From positions 1 to 64,000 of the forward strand of contig JAHYIV010000005.1 of NCBI GenBank assembly GCA_019429465.1: 64,000 bases of DNA, given 5' to 3'. Origin of the DNA: Desulfoarculaceae bacterium (GTDB taxonomy: Bacteria; Desulfobacterota; Desulfobulbia; Desulfobulbales; Desulfocapsaceae). Every line of letters begins with the position of its first letter. The stretch's first letter is position 1. A program made the translations under genes and the position numbers. Below, piece after piece: positions 48,212 through 57,824 of the stretch. The notes beneath the pieces are model-generated. The model did not search any database, had not been told where the DNA came from, and saw only the letters and a list, made by a program, of their open reading frames with translations.

Positions 48212-48652
48212 ATGCGTAACCCAAAGGGTTACAAACTTTTCACGATTAAATCGTTCAAACATAAAGGTTTGGAAAACTTTTTCTATTCCAGCACCAAAAA
48301 AGGCATCAAACCTGAACATGCCGACAAATTGGAAAGAATATTAGACCGACTTCATGCTTCGAGTGATTTAAAAGATATGAATTATCCAAGTTCAAATTTA
48401 CACGCATTGAGTGGCGATCGAAAAGGCCAATATTCGGTGAGAGTTTCAGGGAATTGGCGTGTAATTTTTGAGTTCATCAATGGTGACGCATACATAGTCG
48501 ATTATGACGACTATCATCAGAAGATATCATATGGGAACGAGAGCAATGAAAAGACAACCAACCCACCCTGGAAAAATCTTAAAAGAAGATTATTTAAAAC
48601 CATTATCCATCACCATTCAGGACATGGCTTCCGGATTGGGTGTTTCACGTAA
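48212..48652 (+). CDS. HigB-like toxin (C-terminal extension overlapping higA)
   Basis: IKSFKHKGLENFFYSSTKKGIKPEHADKLERILDRLHAS...LSGDRKGQYSVRVSGNWRVIFEFINGDAYIVDYDDYH. Confidence 0.85.
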   Translation: MRNPKGYKLFTIKSFKHKGLENFFYSSTKKGIKPEHADKLERILDRLHASSDLKDMNYPSSNLHALSGDRKGQYSVRVSGNWRVIFEFINGDAYIVDYDDYHQKISYGNESNEKTTNPPWKNLKRRLFKTIIHHHSGHGFRIGCFT

Positions 48653-48851
48653 GACTTTATCAAAAATCATTAATGAACATGGGGCCGTCACGCCTGACAT
48701 GGCCTTACGGTTGTCCAAGGCATTTGACACTACTCCTGAATTATGGCTCAACCTCCAAAAAAGATATGAGTTATGGCATGCAGCCCATGACTCAACAACA
48801 TGGAAAAAAGTTAAGTCCGTCTTGCCTGCCATTATGGACTCACATGCATAG
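48504..48851 (+). CDS. HigA-like XRE antitoxin
   Basis: HPGKILKEDYLKPLSITIQDMASGLGVSRKTLSKIINEHGAVTPDMALRLSKAF. Confidence 0.9.
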   Translation: MTTIIRRYHMGTRAMKRQPTHPGKILKEDYLKPLSITIQDMASGLGVSRKTLSKIINEHGAVTPDMALRLSKAFDTTPELWLNLQKRYELWHAAHDSTTWKKVKSVLPAIMDSHA

Positions 48852-48940
48852 GATTGGCATAAGAACGAGAACGGGGTCAGCTTGTAACTCTTCTGTTGTT
48901 TTTTGTTGACGATTGACGTTACGCGTCATATCATGCCGTC

Positions 48941-49225
48941 ATGATAAAATCATTCAAATGCAACGATACGGAAAAACTTTTTAATGACCTTGATGTCAGA
49001 AAGTTCAGAGGTATATCGAGAATTGCAAGGATAAAACTGGAGGTTTTGCATGCGGTTGTTTCTTTAACCAGTCTGAGGATACCTCCAGGAAACCGACTCG
49101 AGCAATTAAAAGGCGACAGAAAGGATCAGTACAGTATCAGAATCAACGATCAGTGGCGCATCTGTTTTCTGTGGAAAGAAGAAAATGTCTACAATGTTGA
49201 AATCGTAGATTATCATAAGGGGTGA
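48941..49225 (+). CDS. HigB-like toxin
   Basis: MIKSFKCNDTEKLFNDLDVRKFRGISRIARIKLEVLHAV...LKGDRKDQYSIRINDQWRICF...VEIVDYH. Confidence 0.92.
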   Translation: MIKSFKCNDTEKLFNDLDVRKFRGISRIARIKLEVLHAVVSLTSLRIPPGNRLEQLKGDRKDQYSIRINDQWRICFLWKEENVYNVEIVDYHKG

Positions 49226-49229
49226 AAAT

Positions 49230-49556
49230 ATGGCAAAAAAGTTATCTCCAATTACGCCAGGCGATGTGCTCCTGGAAGAGTTTCTCGGGCCTATGGGTAT
49301 CAGTCAAAACCAGTTGGCAAAGGATATTCATGTCCCGGCGAACAGGATAAGTCAACTCGTGCGCGGCAGAAGGGAAATTTCTACCGATACAGCATTACGA
49401 TTAGGAAGATATTTTGGCATTGAACCGGAATTCTGGCTTAACCTGCAGGTTCGTTACAACATGAAAATTGTTCAAAGCAAGGTGGGAAAGAAAATCGAAA
49501 AAGAGGTGAAGGTCCATCACTCAAAAACACAAGACCAGAATTTTTTCCCGGCATAG
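49230..49556 (+). CDS. HigA-like XRE antitoxin
   Basis: ITPGDVLLEEFLGPMGISQNQLAKDIHVPANRISQLVRGRREISTDTALRLGRYFG. Confidence 0.93.
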   Translation: MAKKLSPITPGDVLLEEFLGPMGISQNQLAKDIHVPANRISQLVRGRREISTDTALRLGRYFGIEPEFWLNLQVRYNMKIVQSKVGKKIEKEVKVHHSKTQDQNFFPA

Positions 49557-49664
49557 CCGTACGGGGTGAATGGGGACGTTGCTGCTTTATTGTTTTAGTC
49601 TCGGTTCTAACTCGTGCAGGTCAGGCTTCAGCCTGATAAAAATCAGGAAAGCTCAAAAGACAAA

Positions 49665-50045
49665 TTAGGTAGAGTAGGAAGCTGACTTCTCGAGCATGGT
49701 CAGGACTTTTATTTGACGCCTCGCCGCCCGCGGCTACTACGTGTCTACCAACATGTTCGTTCATCAGCTCCCCCTCATCAAACCGTACGTGCGCTATTAA
49801 CGCATACGGCTTTCCGATGTTCTTCACGCCAAGGCATGCGCCGAGCACCAGCCCGCCTTCACAGGAACCTTATACAACCCATAACGCCCGTAGAGCTCGG
49901 TCCTCGGGAAACGGTGCCGACCGGCTCCCCTACTCTTAACCTTGTGGCGCTTCATCAAGTGGATTCGCAACCGTTCTTCCGCATGGTTCCTGACCTTGAC
50001 CATAATCAGACTTGAATTCCGACAGTGAAAGTAGTTCACCCAGCC
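49665..50045 (-). mobile_element. 3'-terminal remnant of a group II intron (maturase C-terminus plus 3' RNA domains)
   Basis: Colinear with 53990-54370; MNYFHCRNSSLIMVKVRNHAEERLRIHLMKRHKVK...YGRYGLYKVPVKAGWCSAHALA and TCCTACTCTACC 3' end. Confidence 0.85.
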
Positions 50046-50051
50046 TCTCAG

Positions 50052-50119
50052 GCTACTAAGACAAGGAGTCAGGACTCCAAGACGTTAACCTCATCTTGTC
50101 ATCTTGGAGGCCTGACCCC
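50052..50119. repeat. GTCAGG palindromic island repeat, copy 1
   Basis: ACTAAGACAAGGAGTCAGGACTCCAAGACGTTAACCTCATCTTGTCATCTTGGAGGCCTGACCCC; other copies 53206-53272 and 58730-58792. Confidence 0.85.
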
Positions 50120-50230
50120 GCTGTGACCCGTGACCCCGTTGTGACCCCGTTGTTGATTGGATAATCAAAGAGAGGGGGGGCAGGCTTGACTGATAACCAC
50201 TTTGTCCAATCAGTCATCCTGGATTCGTTC

Positions 50231-50506
50231 TTATCGATACACCTCGTCATGACTGCCGACATCAAGCAGATGGATTTCATGATCCGCGATCAAGAGGGTC
50301 AGGGTAAGACGGTAGCTGGAGGTGATACTGATTGCCTGCACACCCTTGAGCTGGCCACCAAGGTGATGGTATCGAAGATGCGGCTGAAAAGGGTCACGCT
50401 CCAGGACACCAAGAATTGCAGCGAACTTCTCCCGCAAGTCCGGATGCCGCTTGAGAAACTTGCCAGCCGCACGAGTGAAGCCGGATGTCCACACAAGGGT
50501 GTACAT
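50231..50506 (-). CDS. RelE-like toxin
   Basis: MYTLVWTSGFTRAAGKFLKRHPDLREKFAAILGVLERDPFQPHLRYHHLGGQLKGVQAISITSSYRLTL. Confidence 0.88.
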   Translation of the reverse strand: MYTLVWTSGFTRAAGKFLKRHPDLREKFAAILGVLERDPFQPHLRYHHLGGQLKGVQAISITSSYRLTLTLLIADHEIHLLDVGSHDEVYR

Positions 50507-50509
50507 GCC

Positions 50510-50773
50510 TCAACCTTCCTGATCCAACTCTTTAAGCAGCTCTGCCGCTGTGCCGCGTTGCGCTCGGCCAGCCTGTATGTCTGCCAGTGAGGCCAGCACT
50601 CGCGCCGTGTACGCCTCGTCTTGAGCCTCCAGCAAAGCCTGATAGCGGGCTTCGGAAAGCACCACGTATTGCGGCTTATTGTTGCGGATCACATGCACGT
50701 CGCCTTGAGCAATGAGATCATCCACTGCAGCGATACCGCGCCGTTTAATTTCTTGGGCAGGTATGGTGTTCAT
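50510..50773 (-). CDS. Phd/YefM-like antitoxin
   Basis: MNTIPAQEIKRRGIAAVDDLIAQGDVHVIRNNKPQYVVLSEARYQALLE; adjacent to toxin. Confidence 0.88.
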   Translation of the reverse strand: MNTIPAQEIKRRGIAAVDDLIAQGDVHVIRNNKPQYVVLSEARYQALLEAQDEAYTARVLASLADIQAGRAQRGTAAELLKELDQEG

Positions 50774-50884
50774 GTTAGACTCCTTTTAGTACTTGTTTAG
50801 ATACTAAATACCATATCAAACATAAAAAGGCAAACCCCTCTTCACTTTCCGGGTCTAAGCGGTGGGTCAATTTGTGAGCCAGGC

Positions 50885-51071
50885 TTGACAAATGGGTATT
50901 TCATTCCATCTCATCCTGACTTTCTCCACCTGTCCAGCCAGGCGACCATCCTCGGGCAACCGTTTTCGCAAGCGGCCGGGAGGCCGGCAGACTCCCGACA
51001 ATTCCCGCTAAAAAAAAGCTGCGGCCACCGTCCTGGTCGGAAACATGCACTGCGCCGGTAAAATGAATTCC
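50885..51071. repeat. Diverged ~190-bp dispersed repeat (also 58240-58432)
   Basis: CATTCCATCTCATCCTGACTTTCTCCACCTGTCCAG...TCGGGCAAC.GTTTT.GCAA.CGGCCGGGAGGC shared. Confidence 0.75.
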
Positions 51072-51326
51072 AAATTTGATAGTCTTGCAAAAAGTCTAAA
51101 ATGTCAAATATCGCATTTGTAACCTGCTGAAATTACGAGGGCGAAATTTGGGAAAAGGCCTGTTTTGGGACTTTTTGCGAGACCATCAAATTTACATGCA
51201 ATGTGATGATGAGCAAATATAGCCGGTTATATGGCTATATGAAAAAGCATGTTTCTGCCCCTTGTCTTCCCGGCCCCTGTGCGCTATTCTATACTGTATA
51301 CGTAATACGTAAGAAATGGAGGCATT

Positions 51327-51557
51327 ATGCATAAAAAAATGACCATCTCGCTTGATGAAGCGGTGTACGAAGGATTATACCGGACCATTGGCCGGCGGCA
51401 TATGAGCCGGTTTATCGAGGATCTGCTCCGCCCGCATGTCCTGGACAGCTCGTTGGACGCTGGCTATAAGGCCATGGCCGCCGACAGAGAGCGGGAGAGC
51501 GAGGCAAAAGAATGGTGTGACACCCTGGCAAAGGATATGATTAATGAAACGCGGTGA
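51327..51557 (+). CDS. MazE-like antitoxin
   Basis: MTISLDEAVYEGLYRTIGRRHMSRFIEDLLRPHV; overlaps MazF. Confidence 0.85.
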   Translation: MHKKMTISLDEAVYEGLYRTIGRRHMSRFIEDLLRPHVLDSSLDAGYKAMAADRERESEAKEWCDTLAKDMINETR

Positions 51558-51870
51558 GGTCTGGTGGGTGGAGTTTGATCCTGCCGTGGGGAGTGAGATC
51601 CGCAAGACCAGGCCCGGCATTATCATCAGCAATGATGCCGCCAACCGGAATCTTGCACGGGTGGTTGTCGTGCCCCTGACCAGCAGTGTGGACCGTCAAT
51701 ATCCCGGTGAAGCGTTGGTGACCGTGGATGTAAAACAGGCAAAGGCCATGGCGGATCAGATCATGGCCGCCGATAAAAGCCGCCTGCAAAGCCAGCTTGG
51801 TGTTTTATCCAAGGCGGATATGCACTTGGTGGAAGACGCCATCCGCGTTCATCTGGGTTTGCGTAAATAG
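51544..51870 (+). CDS. MazF/PemK-family toxin
   Basis: MKRGEVWWVEFDPAVGSEIRKTRPGIIISND...VVVPLTSSVDRQYPGE. Confidence 0.95.
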   Translation: MKRGEVWWVEFDPAVGSEIRKTRPGIIISNDAANRNLARVVVVPLTSSVDRQYPGEALVTVDVKQAKAMADQIMAADKSRLQSQLGVLSKADMHLVEDAIRVHLGLRK

Positions 51871-52179
51871 GGGATTTGGTATTGTATCGAGGTAGATGGG
51901 GTCAGAGGTAGACATCTGGTTCCCATGCGCCGCAGGTAAGCGAAGACTCCGGGGGAACCCCTCCAGGATGCGCGGCATCCCGTGGCCCAAGAGGTGCCAA
52001 TTCCCCGTGCATCCGCAGCCCCCCGCCCTTTCCACCTGCCTTCTCCGGCGCTTACGGAGAATCACCGCTCTTGCGCAGGCTTGTGCCGGAGGATGCTCCG
52101 CATGGGAACGAGGGAAAACCACCCCCGGCCCCTCCTTAACAAGGAGGGGAGCCAGGGACAAATGAGCAAGAGAGGGTAG

Positions 52180-52413
52180 TTACGGGTATCGCAGGCAGAA
52201 TTTGCCAGGGCAATTGGTGTTTCTCCTCTGCGGATAGCACACGTTACCAGAGGAGCGCGCCCGGTGACGGCAGAATTGGCATTGCTGTTTGGCCACGCCT
52301 TCGACCAGTCACCGCAATACTGGATGAACCTAGAGGCAGACTTCGACTTGAAAATTGCAGAGTCTTGTCTTGGTGACCGCCTGGTTGCTGTTCTTACTTT
52401 CGTGCAGAGTTAA
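52180..52413 (+). pseudogene. HigA-like antitoxin remnant (5' truncated)
   Basis: LRVSQAEFARAIGVSPLRIAHVTRGARPVTAELALLFGHAFDQSPQYWMNLEADFDLKIAESCLGDRLVAVLTFVQS*; stop codon immediately upstream. Confidence 0.75.
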
Positions 52414-52516
52414 GAGATATCACGATAATCAGTCAAAGAGAGGGGGGCAGGCTGGACTAATGGGCATTGCGCTTCATTGGTTGAAAATAATAACCATAAC
52501 ACACGGCATCACCGAT

Positions 52517-52888
52517 TTACTTTTTGAAATAGTTGACACCTGGAATGTTGGCGAAGTGAATATCTTGCGTCCAAATTGTTGCGTTACAATATCTGGCAGT
52601 CGTTAGGATTATACTGTCTGCCATTGGCAGCTTGCTTTGCAAACTGATTTGTGATGCATCAACCGCCAATTTTGCTGTCAAATCAACAATTTTCCCTTTC
52701 TGCATCGCCGCGATTACCTGCACAGCTTCATCACTTCCGGACTCCCGCAAAACGACCTTTGTGACTTCATAGATTATAATTGTAGGAACAATGAGGGATT
52801 GAATATCCTGCAATGGAGACAAAAAATGCTCCGCGGAAGGATCATCGGCAAAAAACGACAACCAGCCTGAAGAATCGACAATATTCAT
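52517..52888 (-). CDS. VapC-like PIN-domain toxin
   Basis: MNIVDSSGWLSFF...LPMADSIILTTARYCNATIWTQDIHFANI. Confidence 0.9.
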   Translation of the reverse strand: MNIVDSSGWLSFFADDPSAEHFLSPLQDIQSLIVPTIIIYEVTKVVLRESGSDEAVQVIAAMQKGKIVDLTAKLAVDASQISLQSKLPMADSIILTTARYCNATIWTQDIHFANIPGVNYFKK

Positions 52889-53091
52889 ATTCTGTCGTTC
52901 TCTCGCTCAAAGTCAGTATTGATTCCCTTAAGAAATCCTCGCAGGGAGGCAATGTCCCGCTCTGGAACCAGTTCAATTCTTCCAGCATATTCGATGACTT
53001 GCATCTTCTGTCCCGGGCGGAGTTGTAGCGATTCCCTCACAGCACGGGGAATAACGACTTGAAATTTTGGTGACACAGTTACTGTTTGCAT
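52885..53091 (-). CDS. VapB/AbrB-like antitoxin
   Basis: MQTVTVSPKFQVVIPRAVRESLQLRPGQKMQVIEYAGRIELVPE; 4-nt overlap with vapC. Confidence 0.92.
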   Translation of the reverse strand: MQTVTVSPKFQVVIPRAVRESLQLRPGQKMQVIEYAGRIELVPERDIASLRGFLKGINTDFERENDRI

Positions 53092-53205
53092 GACACGCCT
53101 CCTATCGATGATGTTATGGTATGACGATATCAACATCGTTCTTGTTTTGCAACTGATAAAGGAAAAAGGGGACAGAATTGGAATTACACAAATAGGGTAA
53201 TTAGG

Positions 53206-53272
53206 CTACTAAGACAAGGAGTCAGGACTCCGAGACGTTAACCTCATCTTGTCATCTTGGAGGCCTGACCCC
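53206..53272. repeat. GTCAGG palindromic island repeat, copy 2
   Basis: CTACTAAGACAAGGAGTCAGGACTCCGAGACGTTAACCTCATCTTGTCATCTTGGAGGCCTGACCCC. Confidence 0.85.
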
Positions 53273-53368
53273 GGCACACGCATGACCCCGGCACACGGCA
53301 AGTCCCTTGACGTCAGGCCCAATCTGACGTACAGTAATCCTGTACATCATTTTCCACGGAGGATACCA

Positions 53369-53647
53369 ATGTCCATTCAAACAACTTACACTGATGCCCG
53401 CGCGCGATTTTCTGGTCTTTGTGATGCCGCGACGGCAGACAGGGAAGTCATCATTATTCGACGGCGTGGCGCTGAAGATGTAGCGCTTATTGCCGCAGAT
53501 GAACTTGAAAGTCTTCAGGAGACCGCGCATCTTCTGCGTTCCCCTAAAAATGCCAGACGCCTTCTTACCGCCCTCGAACGAGCATTGCAACGGTCTGAAA
53601 AACCTGAGTCATTGAAAAGTCTTCAGAAGGAAATGGGGCTTGAGTGA
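53369..53647 (+). CDS. Phd/YefM-family antitoxin
   Basis: MSIQTTYTDARARFSGLCDAATADREVIIIRRRGAEDVALIAADELESLQETAHLLRSPKNARRLL. Confidence 0.93.
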   Translation: MSIQTTYTDARARFSGLCDAATADREVIIIRRRGAEDVALIAADELESLQETAHLLRSPKNARRLLTALERALQRSEKPESLKSLQKEMGLE

Positions 53648-53934
53648 AAAAAACCGCTCCTGCAAAGAGTAAAATATATAGAGACGCTGTTTTTCATCCT
53701 GAATTTCGAGACGATCTCCGCCACTGGGTGGAAACAGACCGGAAGACGGCATTACGAGTCCTGACTCTTGTCGAGACCATTCTCCGCGATCCATTTCATG
53801 GTATCGGCAAGCCTGAACCCTTGAAATATCTGACACCCGGCACATGGTCACGGCGATTGACACAGGAGCACAGACTTGTCTATCTGGTCACAGATGACCG
53901 GGTGGATTTTCTTCAGGCTCGTTACCATTACTGA
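53644..53934 (+). CDS. Txe/YoeB-family toxin
   Basis: FHPEFRDDLRHWVETDRKTALRVLTLVETILRDPFHGIGKPEPLKYLTPGTWSRRLTQEHRLVYLV. Confidence 0.95.
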   Translation: MKKTAPAKSKIYRDAVFHPEFRDDLRHWVETDRKTALRVLTLVETILRDPFHGIGKPEPLKYLTPGTWSRRLTQEHRLVYLVTDDRVDFLQARYHY

Positions 53935-53987
53935 TTGAAGCCCCCTCAAATCTCACCTATCTTAACAGGAAATAGGTGGAAAAAGCA

Positions 53988-55990
53988 GGGTAGAGTAGGA
54001 AACTGATTTGCCAGTCAGCGCACAGGACTTTTATTTGACGCCTCGCCGCCCGCAGCTACTACGTGTCAACTGGCCTAATCGTCCATCAGCCTCCCCTCAT
54101 CAAACCGGACGTGCAGTTTTCCCGCATCCGGCTTTCCGATGTCCTTCACACCAAGGCATGCGCCGTGCGCCAGCCCGCAACTGTAGGAACCTTGTATAAC
54201 CCGTAACAATCATAAAGATCGCGACTTGGAAAACGACGTAAGCCGGTTCCTCTGTCCTTCACCTTATGACGCTTCATCATGTGAGTACGTAACCGGTCTT
54301 CCGCATGTGTCTTGACCTTGCCCATTACCTCACTTGAATTACGATAGTGGAAATAGTTCACCCAGCCTCGCAGGCTCCGGTTCACGTTGCCAACAATGTT
54401 TTCCAAGGGGATGGGGGTCAAGTTCCTCCCCGTCAATTTCTTCAGTTTCGCCTTGATCTTCATAAGCGATTTATCGGCAGGTCGGACACTTGGATATTGC
54501 TTTCCAGTTTTCATACCTTGACTCATCTGAATCGTAAAACCCAGGAAATTAAATCCGGTTTGGGTGGCATCCACTATATGGGTCTTGGTCTCGTTGAGGC
54601 TGAGGCCCAGTCGTTCCAATACATGACGCACCACCTTCAGCGGTTCCTCTACATCTTTTCGACACATGACTACAAAATCATCGGCATACCGCACGAGATG
54701 CGCTTGCAGTTTGCCTTTCAAGTGCCGCCTTTGCCATATCCGGTCAAGAATATGCAAGTAGCAGTTGGCCAACAGCGGGGAAATCACACCACCTTGCGGC
54801 GTCCCTTTACGATTGGACTTGCCGCCACCCACGGTCTTCTTCACACCGTTTTCGTCTTCACCAATGATCGGGGCTTTGAGCCATTGCTTAATGAGATGTA
54901 ATATCCCCCCATCGACAATACGCTCGGCCACCACAGCCATCAGCTTGGCGTGCGGGATGCTGTCAAAGTATTTCGACAGGTCCGCATCAATGACTTGGGT
55001 ATAGCCTGCCCATAGTGTATTGGCAATGTCATCCACTGCATCGTGTGCCGATCTCTTGGGCCGGAATCCGTACGAGTGCGGACAGAAATCAGCTTCAAAA
55101 ATCGGTTCGATGATGAGCTTCACCGCCATTTGTGCTACCCGGTCTCGGATAGTCGGAATCCCCAACGGTCGCAAACTGCCATCCGCTTTAGGAATCATGA
55201 CGCGCCGCACCGGTTGGGCTCGGTAGGTCTTCTCTTTCAGATCACGGGCCAGTTCCTGCAAAAACGTTTCTACCCCTATTCCGTCCTCTATGGCCTCGAA
55301 GCTGAGTCCATCAACACCCGGACCACCTCGGTTGGCACGAACAAGTCGCCAGGCATGACTGAGTATGTCTCCCCGGCTGATCTTGTCGTAGAGCGCGTAA
55401 AAGCGATAGGCCGGTTCTAGCTTGGCCTTGGCATACAGCTTCCTCTGTAGCGTCCTGATTCTGTCTGGGGTGGTTAGCGACATGGCAATCCCCTGATCCT
55501 CCGCTCTTTGGTTGCATGAACAAAGCAGGGTCCCTTCCCTCGTCCGGGGTTATGTTGTCCCACGAACTCTAACGGTACTATGAACCCCTCCGACTCCCGC
55601 TTCGGGACGATGCGCTTTCGTTTCCTTATACGCACCGATCGGTGGCCTCCCCACCTCCAGAAACGGGTCTCCAGCACTGGGCAATAAATCTTCGAAAACA
55701 TGCCAACCTTGCTACCCCGGGAGTCGATAGATGCCACTTCCGTTATTCCAGCACCCATCCAACGGCCTTCCCCTTCTGACCACAGGGTCGGCTTCTCCAA
55801 ATCAATTTACGAGGCTACTTGTGGGTTCACTTACGTTTCGGCCTGCTTTCTTGCTGTTTGGAAACTCACGACCCCGTGTTACCACGACGCCGCTTCCTCA
55901 TACTACCGGGGCGTACGGACAACTCCCCAGACGGGACTTCAACCCGCTAGATTTACTGCTGTTACTGCGAACGGTCAGGTCTTGCAATCC
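53988..55990 (-). mobile_element. Group II intron (approximate 5' boundary)
   Basis: LtrA-type ORF with 3' GAGCCGGATGCGGGAAAACTGCACGTCCGGTTTGATGAGGGG and TCCTACTCTACCC terminus on the minus strand. Confidence 0.8.
54146..55483 (-). CDS. ltrA: Group II intron reverse transcriptase/maturase
   Basis: [30 protein letters not shown]-terminal maturase/GIIM-like segment. Confidence 0.96.
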   Translation of the reverse strand: MSLTTPDRIRTLQRKLYAKAKLEPAYRFYALYDKISRGDILSHAWRLVRANRGGPGVDGLSFEAIEDGIGVETFLQELARDLKEKTYRAQPVRRVMIPKADGSLRPLGIPTIRDRVAQMAVKLIIEPIFEADFCPHSYGFRPKRSAHDAVDDIANTLWAGYTQVIDADLSKYFDSIPHAKLMAVVAERIVDGGILHLIKQWLKAPIIGEDENGVKKTVGGGKSNRKGTPQGGVISPLLANCYLHILDRIWQRRHLKGKLQAHLVRYADDFVVMCRKDVEEPLKVVRHVLERLGLSLNETKTHIVDATQTGFNFLGFTIQMSQGMKTGKQYPSVRPADKSLMKIKAKLKKLTGRNLTPIPLENIVGNVNRSLRGWVNYFHYRNSSEVMGKVKTHAEDRLRTHMMKRHKVKDRGTGLRRFPSRDLYDCYGLYKVPTVAGWRTAHALV

Positions 55991-56085
55991 AATAAATTGA
56001 CCAGTTAATACGTGCAAATGTCAGGCTTGACTTCAGACCTCGTAAACAACGAGGGAAGATAGGGACACTCCCGAATGGCGCTAGT

Positions 56086-57740
56086 TTAAGGGTTTGTAGC
56101 GCGATATGCGCTCCGATGCGGAGTCTCTCTCATTTCATGTCTCGGCGAGTTCATTAAATCATAATTTTTTCGTCGTCGCTTAAGGCATCGAGGTTCTTTT
56201 CGCCCTGGGCGTTGCCTGATCGGAGTGTTGGTCATCGCGTCATACAAATCACTGATCATTCTGAACCGCTTTATCCGGCTGATCTTCGTCTGATTTAGAT
56301 GTGGCTCCCAGCTGCGGAGGGCCTGCACACTGCCCTTAAAGCTTACTACTCGAACCTCAAGACCCGCTTCCTCTGCCGCCTCGTACATCAACCGCCGGAT
56401 ACAGTTATAGGCAATGAAATTCATTAAGATTGATGGCGTCGTAAAAAGTCGCCAACTGCTTCGTTGCTGCAAATTATCTCGTCACTGCGGCGTACTCAAG
56501 TACGCCTCATTCCTCGAAATTTGCGCGCCTCGCATTTGACGCTTTTTACTTAGCCATCCCAGAAATTGAGTTTTTACGAAACCATCAAGATTTCTTTGCG
56601 AATCATCTCTGGTGTTCGGCAGCGCAAGATATCCAGGCCCATAGTCGTCTTGATGTCGCGGAAAAACAGCTCGACATCCCCCCGCTTTAAGTAAAGATCG
56701 GCAATTTGCTCAGCAGGATATTGCTTGGCATCGAGCAGGGTGGTAACGATGTGACACCCCTGTGTCCTAAATCCAGGATGTGTCACCGTGACCTTGATTT
56801 GTCTCAAAACCAGCTCTTTCGGCAGCTCCTCCCATGCGTCTTTCGAATACGACAGAATGGTGTTATAGACGGGGCGTTCCCATTTTATCAGCAGATCGTT
56901 ATTCCCGAGTTTTTTGAGGCTGCCAGCTGAGCTGACCGGCGTTCTTCCGGCAAGGGTAACAACGCTATCAACACCTTGCTTTTCCAGGTTTGCGATGTCG
57001 AAATAACTACAGAACCCTTTGTCTCCCAGAAAGATGTCACCCTGCCTGAACATCTTCCACTGTTTACGGAACAACGGCAGCTCATGATTTTTCTTATTAC
57101 CGATGGCGTAACTGAGTAAAGCCCCACTTTCCAGAGAAAAACAGGCGCAGATACGAGCCGTCGGGAATCCGCATCCCGGCTTCTGGGAGGCCAACTGTGG
57201 CCAAACCTCCTGGTTCTCCGGGGTATCCGGCATGCTGACTCCTGTCCCTTCAACAACAATAACCCGCCGGTTATTCAGCAATCCGGCCACCGGTATTTTA
57301 TCAAGCCGATCTGCCGTGTGTTCAAAAATCTCAAAGAGCATCTGTTCATCTAACTTCTTACGAGCCGTGCAGTATGAAGCGGTCGAAGATGAAGGAACTT
57401 TGATTCCCTTGACGGAGGCATAGGACTGAAGCTTGCGGATCACTTCCTTGCAGCCTCCGTCCGCATCCAGCACCTAACTGAAAAAGGCCCAAAAGGTATT
57501 CTCTTTGGAGAAAATCCTTCGGCGACTCATGGCCCCGTCCCGCTCCTGCTTGAGAAGTGTGCGAGGAATAAACCTTTCAAAGACCTCGCCGATCTGTTTG
57601 AAAGATTTTTGCCTCAACAGAGCTATTTTTTCGGCAAGTTTCTGCTGGGCTGAACGTGGTTTACGACGCAAGGTACGCGACTGAAACCCTGGAAGCATTG
57701 GCATTGTTTTTATTATATTTTGCATTGGTAAATATACCAA
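56086..57740 (-). pseudogene. IS4-family transposase interrupted by an amber codon and a MITE
   Basis: Three colinear pieces: ...FWAFFS(TAG)VLDADGGCKEV...; YLKRGDVELFFRDIKTTMGLDILRCRTPEMIRKEIL [MITE] MNFIAYNCIRRLMYEAAEEAG. Confidence 0.9.
56431..56586 (-). mobile_element. 156-bp MITE (family A), copy 3, inserted in the IS4 transposase
   Basis: Reverse complement of 31294..31449; flanked by AAGAT direct repeats; removal restores the ORF. Confidence 0.92.
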
Positions 57741-57824
57741 TTTTAGCCAATGTTTTCAGCTTGTTTCTCCTAGAAAAAAACCTTAAACTAGTGCCATTCG
57801 GGAGTGTCCCTAATTTCCCAAACA

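Larger units (their letters stand above)
56060..57812 (-). mobile_element. IS4-family insertion sequence, inactivated
   Basis: Terminal inverted repeats TAGGGACACTCCCGAATGGC[G/A]CTAGTTTAAGG at both ends enclosing a DDE transposase. Confidence 0.88.

Noticed and set aside
44107-53934. Chromosomal integron / superintegron cassette array
   Set aside because: TA content is suggestive, but no integron integrase is in the window, module orientations are mixed, and the repeats lack an attC-type GTTRRRY/RYYYAAC arrangement.
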